From the NCBI GenBank assembly GCA_964562685.1, contig CAZLUP010000005.1, positions 1-64,000 on the forward strand: a stretch of 64,000 bases of DNA, read 5' to 3'. A model generated the notes under the pieces. The model worked only from the letters and a program-made list of their open reading frames with translations. It ran no database searches and was not told where the DNA came from. Made by a program: the position numbers and the translations under genes. Positions within the stretch are counted from its first letter, which is position 1; every line of letters starts with the position of its first letter. Positions 45,788 through 54,377 of this stretch are shown piece after piece. The DNA is from Stanieria sp964562685 (GTDB lineage: Bacteria; Cyanobacteriota; Cyanobacteriia; Cyanobacteriales; Xenococcaceae).

Positions 45788-46370
45788 TCCCCAATTACTC
45801 AGGTTGAAACTAGATTTAAAAGATTGATGATTTCAATTACCTAATTTGCTGTTTTTGACATATTTATGCAACTTAGCTAAAATTACTTAATAGTATATAC
45901 ACATTTGTCTTTTTTTTTACAAATGTTTTCAATATTTTTGCTTAAATTTTACAATTATGCTTGGGAAGAGTTATTTCTACTTAAGTGTAATTACAACAAA
46001 TGTCTTAGGAGAGGTTGTTAGAAGAGCTTAGATAAATGAAAATTAATAATTGTCAAAATTGTTAAGGATGAAATTAATAATTGATAAATAGCTAAAATTG
46101 AGCAAAGCTTCAAGAATGCAACTATTAGTGCGATCGCTTTTTTTGGCTTTCAGAGATTATTAAAAAAGTCTACATCAAAATAACAATAAGTTGTTATGCC
46201 TATTAATTTAGAGTCGTCTCAACATAGGTGTATTATCGTAAACAATATCAATTGAGTGCGATCAGGTACAATTTCTGAGATTGAGTTTCACTTCCGTGTA
46301 ACCTATAAAGATTGCATTTTTCTTTGGTAAAAACTATAAAAGTTGATGTTGTCACTTAGACAGACGACTA
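45788..46370. other. Long gap between GtrA and matrixin-like genes
   Basis: The 583 bases are AT-rich with one HIP1 site near 46130. They divide two divergent genes, so at least two promoters should lie here. I found no RNA gene, no strong inverted repeat and no convincing small open frame. Confidence 0.4.
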
Positions 46371-47213
46371 ATGACTCAGAAAAGCTTATTGATCAAGTCA
46401 ATTTTCGCTCGATCTCTGAAGCGAGGCGTATACGCGAGAGGTGCGCTCGTAACAGCTGCAATCGCAACTAGTTTAGTAATTATTATTTCGACACAATTAA
46501 ATTTGGCAGCAACCCTTTCACCAGAATCTCAATATTTCGCTCAAAATCAATTACCACCATTAAAAGCTCACCCTTTACCTTCTACTTTAGCAAGTTGGCA
46601 AGATCGAGAGCATCACGGAGATTATTTTGAACAGATCAAAACTACACCCTTAGGATATTTAATTTGGTCAGAATTTCCCATCAAAGTTTATCTAGAAACA
46701 CATCTCACTCATCGCAATTCGACTGCTGAACGAGTTCGTTTTGAGCAATGGGTAAAAACTGTTCAACAAGCTGTTGCTGAATGGACTATTTATCTTCCTT
46801 TGCTTGAAGTAAAAAATCCTCAACTAGCAGATATTATTATTAAGCGATCGCAACCAAGCAGAGAATTTAAATTAAACCGAGCTACAGGACAATATGATAT
46901 TCCTCGTGCCAGTACTGCTCAAACTAACTACAAATTTTACTTAAAACCAGCAAATCCAGCTATTTTATCTCATCGGATGACAATCGAAATTAGTCCCCAT
47001 CTGAGTGAATTATCTACTCTAGCAGCAACTCGTCATGAATTAGGTCATGCTTTAGGGATCTGGGGACATAGCAACCAAGAAACCGACGCATTATATTTTT
47101 CCCAAGTTAAAAATCCTACTGGTATTTCTGCTCGAGATCTCAACACTTTAAAAAAAATTTATCAACAACCAACAAAATTGGGTTGGTCAATCATTTTAGA
47201 CTCACAATCTTAA
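46371..47213 (+). CDS. Matrixin-like zinc metalloprotease, membrane-anchored or exported
   Basis: A 280-residue protein with one hydrophobic segment near residues 22-45, an anchor or signal peptide. The catalytic motif is at about residues 222-232 (HELGHALGIWGH, the full HExxHxxGxxH of metzincins such as M10 matrixins). The region before it (SEFPIKVYLE, VQQAVAEWTIYLPL, ADIIIKRS) has the usual matrixin strand-helix layout. The conserved Met-turn is less clear. It would act outside the cytoplasm. The N-terminal basic region is unusually rich in Arg. It is likely a single-gene transcript. Confidence 0.85.
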   Translation: MTQKSLLIKSIFARSLKRGVYARGALVTAAIATSLVIIISTQLNLAATLSPESQYFAQNQLPPLKAHPLPSTLASWQDREHHGDYFEQIKTTPLGYLIWSEFPIKVYLETHLTHRNSTAERVRFEQWVKTVQQAVAEWTIYLPLLEVKNPQLADIIIKRSQPSREFKLNRATGQYDIPRASTAQTNYKFYLKPANPAILSHRMTIEISPHLSELSTLAATRHELGHALGIWGHSNQETDALYFSQVKNPTGISARDLNTLKKIYQQPTKLGWSIILDSQS

Positions 47214-47388
47214 CTCAATTAATTTCTTTTAAAAAAAAGTAGATAACTAGGAAAAAATCAAAAAATTTAAAATGTTTACCAATAACCAATGACTATTGAC
47301 GAACTACTATTAAGCTATGTAGCAAAAAGTATTATATATTCAATTTTAGAAATTACAATAAAGATAAAGCCATAAAGGATCGACTTAT

Positions 47389-47586
47389 ATGTTAGTCATT
47401 CTTACAGAAGAACAAATTTTATCTCCTCAAAAAGTGTGTCCGACTTGTTTAATGGCTGATCAAAGTGGCTCACCTCGCTGGCATCACGGCAAACTATTCT
47501 GCGGTCATGCTGTTAATAAATCAGAAGAAAGACAAGCTACCATTTATGAATGTCAAATGGGATTTCGGATTGCTAATATTCAGTAA
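47389..47586 (+). CDS. Small Cys-rich protein of unknown function
   Basis: A 65-residue protein with four Cys and several His (VCPTCLMADQSGSPRWHHGK, then LFCGH and YECQ), which could bind a metal. The C-terminus (MGFRIANIQ) is hydrophobic. I do not recognise a named family. A start at ATG 47389 is supported only by open frame length and composition, with no strong Shine-Dalgarno. A weak hairpin terminator lies at 47652. The gene is alone between the protease and Tic20 genes. Confidence 0.6.
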   Translation: MLVILTEEQILSPQKVCPTCLMADQSGSPRWHHGKLFCGHAVNKSEERQATIYECQMGFRIANIQ

Positions 47587-47651
47587 AATTTAGGCAATTA
47601 AAAGCAAAAATATCGGCTAGATCTGAGCGTATGTAGATAAAACTACGATAT

Positions 47652-47669
47652 AAAGTCTTGCGACTTTTT
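47652..47669 (+). terminator. Weak hairpin with T run
   Basis: AAAGTC (47652-47657) pairs with GACTTT (47662-47667) around TTGC, followed by TT. Only six base pairs, so a weak call for the end of the small Cys-rich gene. Confidence 0.4.
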
Positions 47670-47763
47670 ACTTTCGTATAAAGGTACTAGGTTTGTCTAG
47701 ACTGCGTTATCTTAAATCTGAGTAGAATATTTTGAATTTTCAAAACTAAAAGGAGATGACGCA

Positions 47764-48240
47764 ATGGTTTGGCGTGGTTCAACCGATTTTAAAGACCGTA
47801 TTTTTGCTGCTTTAGTTTATTTACTTCCGTTGTATTATGTGTTGCCCTTTGGGAGTTCGCTATTTGCTCAGTTTCCCCTGTTAGAATTTCTTAAAATTCC
47901 TCTGATTCCTGTAGGAATAATTTACAATAGTATTCCTTTTGCTGGTTTAATTATCTTTTTTGTCTTATTTTTAGCAGTAGTCAGAAACGAAAGAATCAGC
48001 CACTTTATTCGTTTCAACACCATGCAAGCGATTTTACTAGATATTATCTTGTTTTTATTTGGTTTTTTAATCCAAATTTTAGGACAAGCATTGGGAGCAG
48101 GTTTTCTGCTCGAAACTTTATCTAATGTGCTTTTTCTAGGAACGTTAGCTGCTTGTTTCTATGGAATTATTCAATCCTGCTTAGGCAAATATGCAGAAAT
48201 TCCGACACTTTCTGATGCGGTTTACTCTCAAGTACGCTAA
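47764..48240 (+). CDS. Tic20-family protein
   Basis: A 158-residue membrane protein with four hydrophobic segments. It matches the cyanobacterial Tic20/Ycf60 family: DRIFAALVYLLPLYYVLPFG near residue 10, the NERISHFIRFNTMQAILLDI segment near residue 78 and the C-terminal YAEIPTLSDAVYSQVR. In plastids Tic20 is part of the inner-envelope import channel; the bacterial role is not settled. A good Shine-Dalgarno (AGGAG at 47751) precedes the ATG. It is convergent with the FAH-family gene, 21 bases apart. Confidence 0.9.
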   Translation: MVWRGSTDFKDRIFAALVYLLPLYYVLPFGSSLFAQFPLLEFLKIPLIPVGIIYNSIPFAGLIIFFVLFLAVVRNERISHFIRFNTMQAILLDIILFLFGFLIQILGQALGAGFLLETLSNVLFLGTLAACFYGIIQSCLGKYAEIPTLSDAVYSQVR

Positions 48241-48261
48241 ACCAATTGCAATTAAAGATAA

Positions 48262-49038
48262 TTAAACCGAAGCTACTACATAGTTTTCCAAACTACCAAT
48301 TCCTTCAATTTCCACTCTAATGCGATCGCCAATTCCGATTGGTCCGATTCCTTCTGGTGTACCAGTTAGAATCAAATCTCCAGGTAACAAAGTCATGACT
48401 TGTGAAATATAAGCAATGAGAAATTCTGGAGCAAAAACCATGTCATCAATGGAAGCTGATTGACGAGGTGTAGGAAGATCGTTAACAAAGGTTTGTAGTT
48501 TCGCTCCCGCACTTAATTCTCGAACAATCCAAGGACCTAACGGGCAAAAACTATCAAATCCTTTAGCTCTAGTCCATTGACCGTCTTTTTGCTGCAAATC
48601 TCTAGCTGTCACATCATTAGCAATTGTATAGCCCCAAATTACTTTACTCGCTTGCTCTGGTTTAAGATTGCGACAACGTTCACCAATTACAATCGCCAAC
48701 TCTCCTTCATAGTCGACTCGCTGTGATTGGGAAGGATAATAAATTGGTTGACTATCAGCCACAATCGTAGTAGAGGGTTTAAGAAACAATAAAGGTTCTT
48801 TAGGTAAAGGAGTACCCATCTCCTCGGCGTGTTTAGCATAATTTTTGCCTACTGCAACAATTTTAGAAGGAGCGCAAGGAGCAAGTATTTGATAAGTGTC
48901 TGGAGCTAACTCAATTTCTGTAGGTTGTCCTCCTAACCAAGGTGGCGCATCAAACACAGCAACACTGCGGTTAAGTTTTAATAAACCGTAGTAAATTTGT
49001 TCTTGAATAGTTTTAACTCGAACGTAGCGTTGTGCCAT
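48262..49038 (-). CDS. Fumarylacetoacetate hydrolase family protein
   Basis: A 258-residue enzyme of the FAH superfamily, whose members hydrolyse or decarboxylate small oxo-acids. Metal-site motifs are intact: KIVAVGKNYAKHAEEMG near residue 60, VDYEGELAIVIGERCR near residue 107, GYTIANDVTARDLQQ near residue 130, and the C-terminal LILTGTPEGIGPI. The frame opens at a TTG (49044), but ATG 49038 is two codons further and preferred. The substrate cannot be deduced; oxaloacetate- or acylpyruvate-type activity is common in such short forms. It is divergent from rpsF. Confidence 0.85.
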   Translation of the reverse strand: MAQRYVRVKTIQEQIYYGLLKLNRSVAVFDAPPWLGGQPTEIELAPDTYQILAPCAPSKIVAVGKNYAKHAEEMGTPLPKEPLLFLKPSTTIVADSQPIYYPSQSQRVDYEGELAIVIGERCRNLKPEQASKVIWGYTIANDVTARDLQQKDGQWTRAKGFDSFCPLGPWIVRELSAGAKLQTFVNDLPTPRQSASIDDMVFAPEFLIAYISQVMTLLPGDLILTGTPEGIGPIGIGDRIRVEIEGIGSLENYVVASV

Positions 49039-49298
49039 AACCAAAAAAAGTTTGTGCTATCAAATTATCATGAGACATTGAAGACATTGTCTGATGACAA
49101 TTGCGCTCAATAATCCTGATAAGGGTGAATTTTACCGTGAGATTAACATTACTAGGACTAGCGGTTAGGTATAAAGTAATAGTAAGATCATAAATCCTTG
49201 CTTCTTTAATTTATTGCTAAAGATCAAAGAACTTCTATGCTTGGGTCTAGCTGTACATTTCAAGAAGCCATCTTGTCCATAAGGAGATTACAGATTGT

Positions 49299-49667
49299 AT
49301 GAGTAGAAATTATGAAATGATGTATATTCTGCGTCCTGATTTGTTAGAAGATCAAGTAGAAGCAGCAATTAACAAATATCGCGATTTCTTGAGCGAACAA
49401 GGCGCAGAAAATATTCAAATTCAAAATCGAGGTAAGAGAAGATTAGCTTATCCAATCAAAAAACACCTAGACGGCATTTATGTTCAAATGAACTATAAAG
49501 CGGACGGAAAACAAGTTGCTCCCTTAGAGAGAGCCATGCGTTTGGGTGAAGAAGTAATTCGCTATTTAACTATTAAGTTAAAAGATGAACCTAGCCTAGT
49601 TTCATCTGAAACGAAAGTTGAAACAGAAGTTGAAACGGAAGCAATTACCACCGAAGTAGAAGCTTAG
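49299..49667 (+). CDS. rpsF: 30S ribosomal protein S6
   Basis: S6 is a small-subunit protein of the 16S platform. The 122-residue product has the standard core (RNYEMMYILRPDLLEDQV, NRGKRRLAYPIKKHLDGIYV, MRLGEEVIRYLTIKL) and an acidic Glu/Thr/Val-rich C-terminal tail of about 20 residues. AAGGAG at 49281-49286 is its Shine-Dalgarno. Here it stands alone, without rpsR or rplI, as is usual in cyanobacteria. It is convergent with the MOSC gene, 25 bases apart, and no terminator is obvious between them. Confidence 0.95.
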   Translation: MSRNYEMMYILRPDLLEDQVEAAINKYRDFLSEQGAENIQIQNRGKRRLAYPIKKHLDGIYVQMNYKADGKQVAPLERAMRLGEEVIRYLTIKLKDEPSLVSSETKVETEVETEAITTEVEA

Positions 49668-49692
49668 AAGTTAAAAGACAAAAGAGTAACTG

Positions 49693-50556
49693 CTAACTGC
49701 TATAAGATTGTCCCCTAAATTGCAGGACTTGTATTGAGTCACCAACTCTCACTGCTCCTGTAGTTTGGGAGGTCATATTTTCACCAAACATCACTCCTTG
49801 TTCGGCAAATTGCCGAAAAGTTCCCAAACTTCTCAAAGGTTCTTTTGTTTCATCTCTAGTGCCAGTTTGTTGATCGGTTGTAGTGATGATACAACGGCTA
49901 CAAGGTTTAACTACGGTAAAAATTACTTCACCAATTTGAATTGATTTCCATTTGTCTTCAATAAAAGGTTCGGTTGTTTCTACAACAATGTTAGGGCGAA
50001 ATCTATTCATTGGGATAGTTTGTTTCGGTTGTTGATACATATCTTGGATGCGAGCATTTAATTCCTGCAAGGAAGCCGTGGCTGTTAAGAGAAAAGGATA
50101 GCCATCGGCAAAACTAACCACTTCGTCGCCTTTTAGGGCATATTTTTGATTGACTGGGCGAATATATTGGGGAGACTGTCGAACTAAACGACATTGTTTG
50201 TTAGGTTCTAACTGTAATACTTGATGAAACCATTGAGCTAATTGATCGCCTTGATCGATCGCGATAGTGCGATCACGCCAAATTTCAACTTCAATTTCTG
50301 TGCCTTTTAAAGTAGGAGTAAAATTAATCGGTTCAACACTGTTATCTTGGGTTTTTAAAACAATACCATCCTCAACGAGTTCTACTTTAACTTTGGCTAA
50401 GAGAGGATATTGTCTTTGAGTGAGAAATTTTCCTTGTTGATTAACGAGCATCATTTCTCGATCCCAGGCAAACCCTTTGGGAGTTACTTGAGCTTGTTGA
50501 AGTTTAATTCCCTGACAAGATTTAATGGGATAAATACACAGTTCGGAGACAATCAT
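49693..50556 (-). CDS. MOSC domain-containing protein
   Basis: A 287-residue protein with an N-terminal MOSC_N beta-barrel (SELCIYPIKSCQGIKLQQAQ) and a C-terminal MOSC domain holding the conserved Cys in VVKPCSRCIITTTDQQTG (near residue 218). MOSC proteins bind molybdenum cofactor or transfer sulfur; YcbX-type relatives take part in detoxifying N-hydroxylated bases. A 2Fe-2S domain as in full YcbX is missing. No molybdenum genes are adjacent, although msrP nearby encodes a molybdoenzyme. Confidence 0.87.
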   Translation of the reverse strand: MIVSELCIYPIKSCQGIKLQQAQVTPKGFAWDREMMLVNQQGKFLTQRQYPLLAKVKVELVEDGIVLKTQDNSVEPINFTPTLKGTEIEVEIWRDRTIAIDQGDQLAQWFHQVLQLEPNKQCRLVRQSPQYIRPVNQKYALKGDEVVSFADGYPFLLTATASLQELNARIQDMYQQPKQTIPMNRFRPNIVVETTEPFIEDKWKSIQIGEVIFTVVKPCSRCIITTTDQQTGTRDETKEPLRSLGTFRQFAEQGVMFGENMTSQTTGAVRVGDSIQVLQFRGQSYSS

Positions 50557-50732
50557 AGATTTTGGGATAAATTAACAAAAAGTCAAGGAGATGAAAAACG
50601 ATTGATTTTCTTCTCTCTAAAATACTTTCAGCATTCAGTTTTAGTTATTGATAAATGCTGTGAGCAGAAATAACTTTTACCCTCTTGTTTTTTAGAGCAA
50701 AATTGATCATTCGTCCACTCAGCCATCAAGAA

Positions 50733-52118
50733 TTAAACCAGAGAAGAAGTGCCAATTATTCCTCTATCTTCTAGAAAACGAGCAACTCTGAGAATTAATA
50801 ATTCTTGGTAGGGAGCAGCAATAATCTGTACTCCTAAAGGTAGTTTTCCAGAACGAAGTACAGAAACTGAAAGTACAGGTAATCCTATTAAAGAAAAAGG
50901 TTGAGTAAAACGACCTAAGTTAGGACGTACTAACATTTCTTCTCCTTCGATGCTCATTGTTGTTTGACCTAATTTAGGAGCAACACCAGGAGTAGTGGGA
51001 GCAAGGATCAAATCTACTTCTTGAAAAATCTGTTGTAGTTGATTGCGATACCAACGGCGGAATCTTTGAGCTTGAATGTACCAAGAGGCAGGAATCAGCG
51101 CGCCAGCTAAAAAGCGGTCTCTTGTAGCGGGATCGAAGTCTTGAGGACGTGATTTAAGGTTATGGAGATGTAAATTTGCTCCTTCAGAAGCTGTAATTAG
51201 ATAGGCTGCTGCTCTAGCGCGCTCGCTTTCAGGAATGGTAATTGTCTGTCGCACATTTAATGCTTGAGCAACGGTAGCTACTGCTTGGAGAGCTTCGGGT
51301 TCTGCTCCTTGTTGAAAATAGCCTCCTGCGATCGCAATTCGTAAATCTTTTATTTCTCCTTCTAATTGGGATAAACAAGGTTGGATTGGTTGATGGGTGC
51401 AAACAGGATCTTTGGGAGCTGCACCTTGTAAAACATCAAATACGGCAGCTACATCTCGAACAGAGCGAGCAAAACAGCCAATATGATCTAAACTACTAAC
51501 AAATAAAAATGCACCTGCACGAGAAAGACTACCATAAGTAGGTTTAAACCCATAAACGCCACATAAGGCAGCAGGAACCCGAATCGAACCATTAGTATCT
51601 GAACCTAAAGTTAGAGGTACTAACCCCGCTGCTACTGCTGCTGCTGAACCGCCAGAAGAACCACCAGCAATTCGACTGAGATCGTGGGGATTTGGAGTTG
51701 CACCATAATGACTATTTTCGGTTACAAATCCATAGGCATATTCATCCATATTTAACGTGCCAACTAAAATAGCTCCTGCTTGTTTTAAAAGCGCGATCGC
51801 AGTAGCATCTTCTTGAGCAGGTGAATTTTCTTGATTAATTTTTGAACCAGCTAAAGTAGTCATACCTTGAACATCAAACAGGTTTTTAACTGCAAAAGGA
51901 ACACCTGCTAAAATACCTGGATGTTTACCATTCGCTATTGCTTGATCAATTGTTTCAGCAAAACTTCTCGCTTCTTCCTCAGTTATCGCAGTAAAGCAAT
52001 TTAAATCAGGGTTGTGTTGTTCAATTTGTTTGAGCGTTTGACTAACAATCGCTTTAGCCGTAGTTTTTCCTTGATATATAGCCTCAGTAATAGCCAGTGC
52101 GTCTTGAGTTTGATTCAT
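50733..52118 (-). CDS. Amidase of the AtzE / GatA type
   Basis: A 461-residue amidase-signature enzyme. The catalytic triad is visible: Lys in VPFAVKNLFDVQGM (near residue 78), the cis-Ser in RIAGGSSGGSAAAVAAG (near residue 153) and the nucleophile Ser in GSDTNGSIRVPAAL (near residue 177). It resembles AtzE, a 1-carboxybiuret hydrolase that works with the small protein AtzG. The gene just upstream, overlapping by four bases, encodes an AtzG-like DUF4089 protein, which supports the assignment. The true substrate in this organism is not known, and the s-triazine pathway itself is not implied. Confidence 0.85.
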   Translation of the reverse strand: MNQTQDALAITEAIYQGKTTAKAIVSQTLKQIEQHNPDLNCFTAITEEEARSFAETIDQAIANGKHPGILAGVPFAVKNLFDVQGMTTLAGSKINQENSPAQEDATAIALLKQAGAILVGTLNMDEYAYGFVTENSHYGATPNPHDLSRIAGGSSGGSAAAVAAGLVPLTLGSDTNGSIRVPAALCGVYGFKPTYGSLSRAGAFLFVSSLDHIGCFARSVRDVAAVFDVLQGAAPKDPVCTHQPIQPCLSQLEGEIKDLRIAIAGGYFQQGAEPEALQAVATVAQALNVRQTITIPESERARAAAYLITASEGANLHLHNLKSRPQDFDPATRDRFLAGALIPASWYIQAQRFRRWYRNQLQQIFQEVDLILAPTTPGVAPKLGQTTMSIEGEEMLVRPNLGRFTQPFSLIGLPVLSVSVLRSGKLPLGVQIIAAPYQELLILRVARFLEDRGIIGTSSLV

Positions 52119-52303
52119 GGTTCAAAAGTAGCAGCAGATTCCAGTTCTGGTGGTAATTCAAATTCGGTTACTAACAATGCGATTGCAGCAATTCTCTCAA
52201 AATTATCTTGTACTCCAGGTAAATATTCTGGTGTTAGTTTTAAACCGAGCAATTCGGCTGTTTGTTGAATATATTCTCTATAGTCTGAAGTTGAATTAAG
52301 CAT
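52115..52303 (-). CDS. AtzG-like small protein (DUF4089)
   Basis: A 62-residue helical protein (YIQQTAELLGLKLTPEYLPG, VQDNFERIAAIALLVTEFEL) that matches DUF4089/AtzG, a GatC-like partner of AtzE amidases. Its stop overlaps the start of the amidase gene by four bases, which suggests translational coupling and a stable complex. No extra domain is present. It is divergent from the secreted Cys-repeat protein, 65 bases from its start. Confidence 0.8.
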   Translation of the reverse strand: MLNSTSDYREYIQQTAELLGLKLTPEYLPGVQDNFERIAAIALLVTEFELPPELESAATFEP

Positions 52304-52368
52304 AAACTACCTTTTTTAGTAAATCTCTGTTTAAGATAGGTATGATTTGCAAATATTGCTTAATCATC

Positions 52369-52872
52369 ATGAAAAATAATCTACTAAAATTTATTCGTCT
52401 AACTACTCTGGTTTCTGTACCAGCAAGTCTATTTACTATTACTCTTAACTTTCCTGCTACTGCTGCTAGTTTTGGTGCTTGTGCTAGCAGTTTAATCGAT
52501 AGCGGGATCACAGGAGAGCAAGCTGCTACCGCTTGTGCCGATGCACTAGAACCAAAAGAGTTGTCTGCTTGTGTAGAGAAAATTAAAAATAATACTGCGA
52601 TCGCTGGAGAGGAGGCTCTTCAAGCTTGTTATCGCGTTCGTAGACCAGCAGAATTGGCTAGTTGTGTTACTAGCATTAACGAACAAGTCGGTGGTGAAGG
52701 TAAGTTGATGGCATTAAATAATTGTCGTAGCAGTCTTTTACCAAAACGTTACGCTGATTGTGTCACTGGGTTAACAGGTAGCATTCCCAATCTCTCTGGA
52801 CCAAAAGCCATGGAAAGTTGTATTAGTGCCGAAACTTTTCCTCCAGTCTTGTTTCCTGGTCAATCAAATTAA
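52369..52872 (+). CDS. Secreted protein with a repeated Cys pattern
   Basis: The ATG at 52369 gives a signal peptide (MKNNLLKFIRLTTLVSVPAS, ending near ATAAS), and an upstream frame from 52342 is less likely. The mature part (about 135 residues) has at least three units of roughly 36 residues in which two Cys, a Pro and a hydrophobic step recur: ACADALEPKELSACVEKI, ACYRVRRPAELASCVTSI and CRSSLLPKRYADCVTGL. Eight or so Cys may form disulphides outside the cell. I do not recognise the family, and the product may be a small cell-surface or periplasmic protein. A terminator follows at 52908. Confidence 0.65.
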   Translation: MKNNLLKFIRLTTLVSVPASLFTITLNFPATAASFGACASSLIDSGITGEQAATACADALEPKELSACVEKIKNNTAIAGEEALQACYRVRRPAELASCVTSINEQVGGEGKLMALNNCRSSLLPKRYADCVTGLTGSIPNLSGPKAMESCISAETFPPVLFPGQSN

Positions 52873-52907
52873 TTCAACCATTAATTTACTTAATAGATAG
52901 TTTGGAC

Positions 52908-52938
52908 TTGCCTCCTTGATTTGGGAGGTAATTTTTTG
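52908..52938 (+). terminator. Intrinsic terminator
   Basis: TTGCCTCC (52908-52915) pairs with GGAGGTAA (52924-52931), with one G-T wobble, followed by TTTTTT. It ends the secreted-protein gene. Confidence 0.8.
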
Positions 52939-53216
52939 TTGAAAATCAAGCTATTTTTTTGAATTTGCACTCCTATAATTATAATTTGGCGAATATTTTT
53001 GTTCTGGTTGTTACTTGGCTTTTTATCCAAATAATTATGCAAATTTGCTCTAATCTTTACAAAAATTCATTATTAAACTCAAAAAAATTTGTACGAAATT
53101 CAATTACCTTCTCTATCGCAGTTAAATATTTAAGCAAATAAATTTGTATACTTTTTGTTTTCTTCCTTACTTCTAAAGCTTTTGAAGCTTTTGATTACTA
53201 AAGTACACAATGGTAT
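52939..53216. other. Gap between terminator and msrP
   Basis: AT-rich and without a convincing gene. An open frame at 52959-53141 starts at TTG and has no ribosome-binding site. With the terminator the gene-free stretch is 344 bases. Confidence 0.4.
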
Positions 53217-54221
53217 TTAAGCATATAAATTAGCTACATACTCGCCATAGCCGTTATAAATCGTAGTTTCTTTAATTTCCCACGATAAACCTGGGCCAGT
53301 ACTAATAAACTTTTCGGTAGCTTGTGACCAACGGGGATGAGGAACATTCGGATTAACATTTGCTTCAAAACCATATTCTCTCGGATCTATCGTGTTCCAG
53401 TAAGTTGCTGGTTGACTATCAAGAAATTCAATTTTGACAATTGATTTTGCTCCTTTAAAACCATATTTCCAAGGAATTACCATCCGCAGAGGCGCACCAT
53501 GTTGTTTAGGTAAATCGTGACCATAAATACCCAAAGCAAAAAAGGCTAACTCATTTGCCATTTCCTCAATTCTTAAACCTTCTGTATAAGGCCAAGGTAA
53601 AGTTCCAAAATGAAAAGCTGGACCTGTAGTAATTTCGGGGTCGTAAAATGAAGTAAAACGGACAAATTTAGCTTGAGAAGTAGGTTCAACCGCCTCAATC
53701 AACTTTTTCATCGGAAAACCAACCCAAGGTAAAACCATTGCCCAAGCTTCTACACAGCGAAAACGATAAATCCTTTCTTCTAGGGGAAACGTTTTTTTGA
53801 GGTCATCAATATCATAGGTACGAGGATTTTTAACTAATCCTGTGACTTCTACCTGCCAATTTTCTGTAGGGAGTTTTTGGGCATCCATCCAAATGGATTT
53901 AGTCCCACCATACTCGTAGAAATTATTATATTGTCCTGCAACTTTCTCTTCTGTAACGGGTCGATTGACTTGAGCAAATGCTGAATTCCTTTGAAATGAC
54001 TCGATTTTGGGTAAATTGAGACTTGTTTCCAACGCAGTCGGCGCAGAAGATTTAGTGTCAGCAGAACTAGATGATTCACAACCAGCTAAAGGCAAAATAC
54101 TAGCGGAAATACTAGTGGTAATTAGAGTTTTCAGAAAACGACGACGATTATAGTAAAGACGTTCTGGAGTAACTTGACTTTCAGAAAGTTGCCAGGGTTT
54201 AGGTATACGAATTAGAGTCAT
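53217..54221 (-). CDS. msrP: Protein-methionine-sulfoxide reductase, catalytic subunit MsrP (YedY)
   Basis: MsrP repairs oxidised Met in periplasmic proteins using a molybdopterin cofactor. The 334-residue protein has a twin-arginine signal (NRRRFLKTLITTSIS, residues 26-40) followed by a lipobox-like LAGC. The molybdopterin Cys is in YRFRCVEAWAMVLPW (near residue 155), and HDLPKQHGAPLRMVIPWKYG and YGFEANVNPNVPHPRW are family-typical. The membrane haem partner MsrQ is not adjacent. Export would need the Tat system, whose TatC gene is at 35749 in this window. It is divergent from recR. Confidence 0.92.
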   Translation of the reverse strand: MTLIRIPKPWQLSESQVTPERLYYNRRRFLKTLITTSISASILPLAGCESSSSADTKSSAPTALETSLNLPKIESFQRNSAFAQVNRPVTEEKVAGQYNNFYEYGGTKSIWMDAQKLPTENWQVEVTGLVKNPRTYDIDDLKKTFPLEERIYRFRCVEAWAMVLPWVGFPMKKLIEAVEPTSQAKFVRFTSFYDPEITTGPAFHFGTLPWPYTEGLRIEEMANELAFFALGIYGHDLPKQHGAPLRMVIPWKYGFKGAKSIVKIEFLDSQPATYWNTIDPREYGFEANVNPNVPHPRWSQATEKFISTGPGLSWEIKETTIYNGYGEYVANLYA

Positions 54222-54377
54222 TAGTTAACAGGACGAAAATTGTAGGGATAAATCTTAATTGTTTTTTATTATCAATTCAGATTTTAAAGCATTCAGATGA
54301 ACTAATAAGTAGCACCAGAAATATTTTTATAGCTATTGATAAACTAAATAGAGTATGAATTCAAAGGATCAAAAGCC

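Noticed and set aside
52959..53141. Open frame of 60 codons starting at TTG
   Set aside because: No ribosome-binding site, AT-rich composition like the gap, and directly behind a terminator; likely chance.
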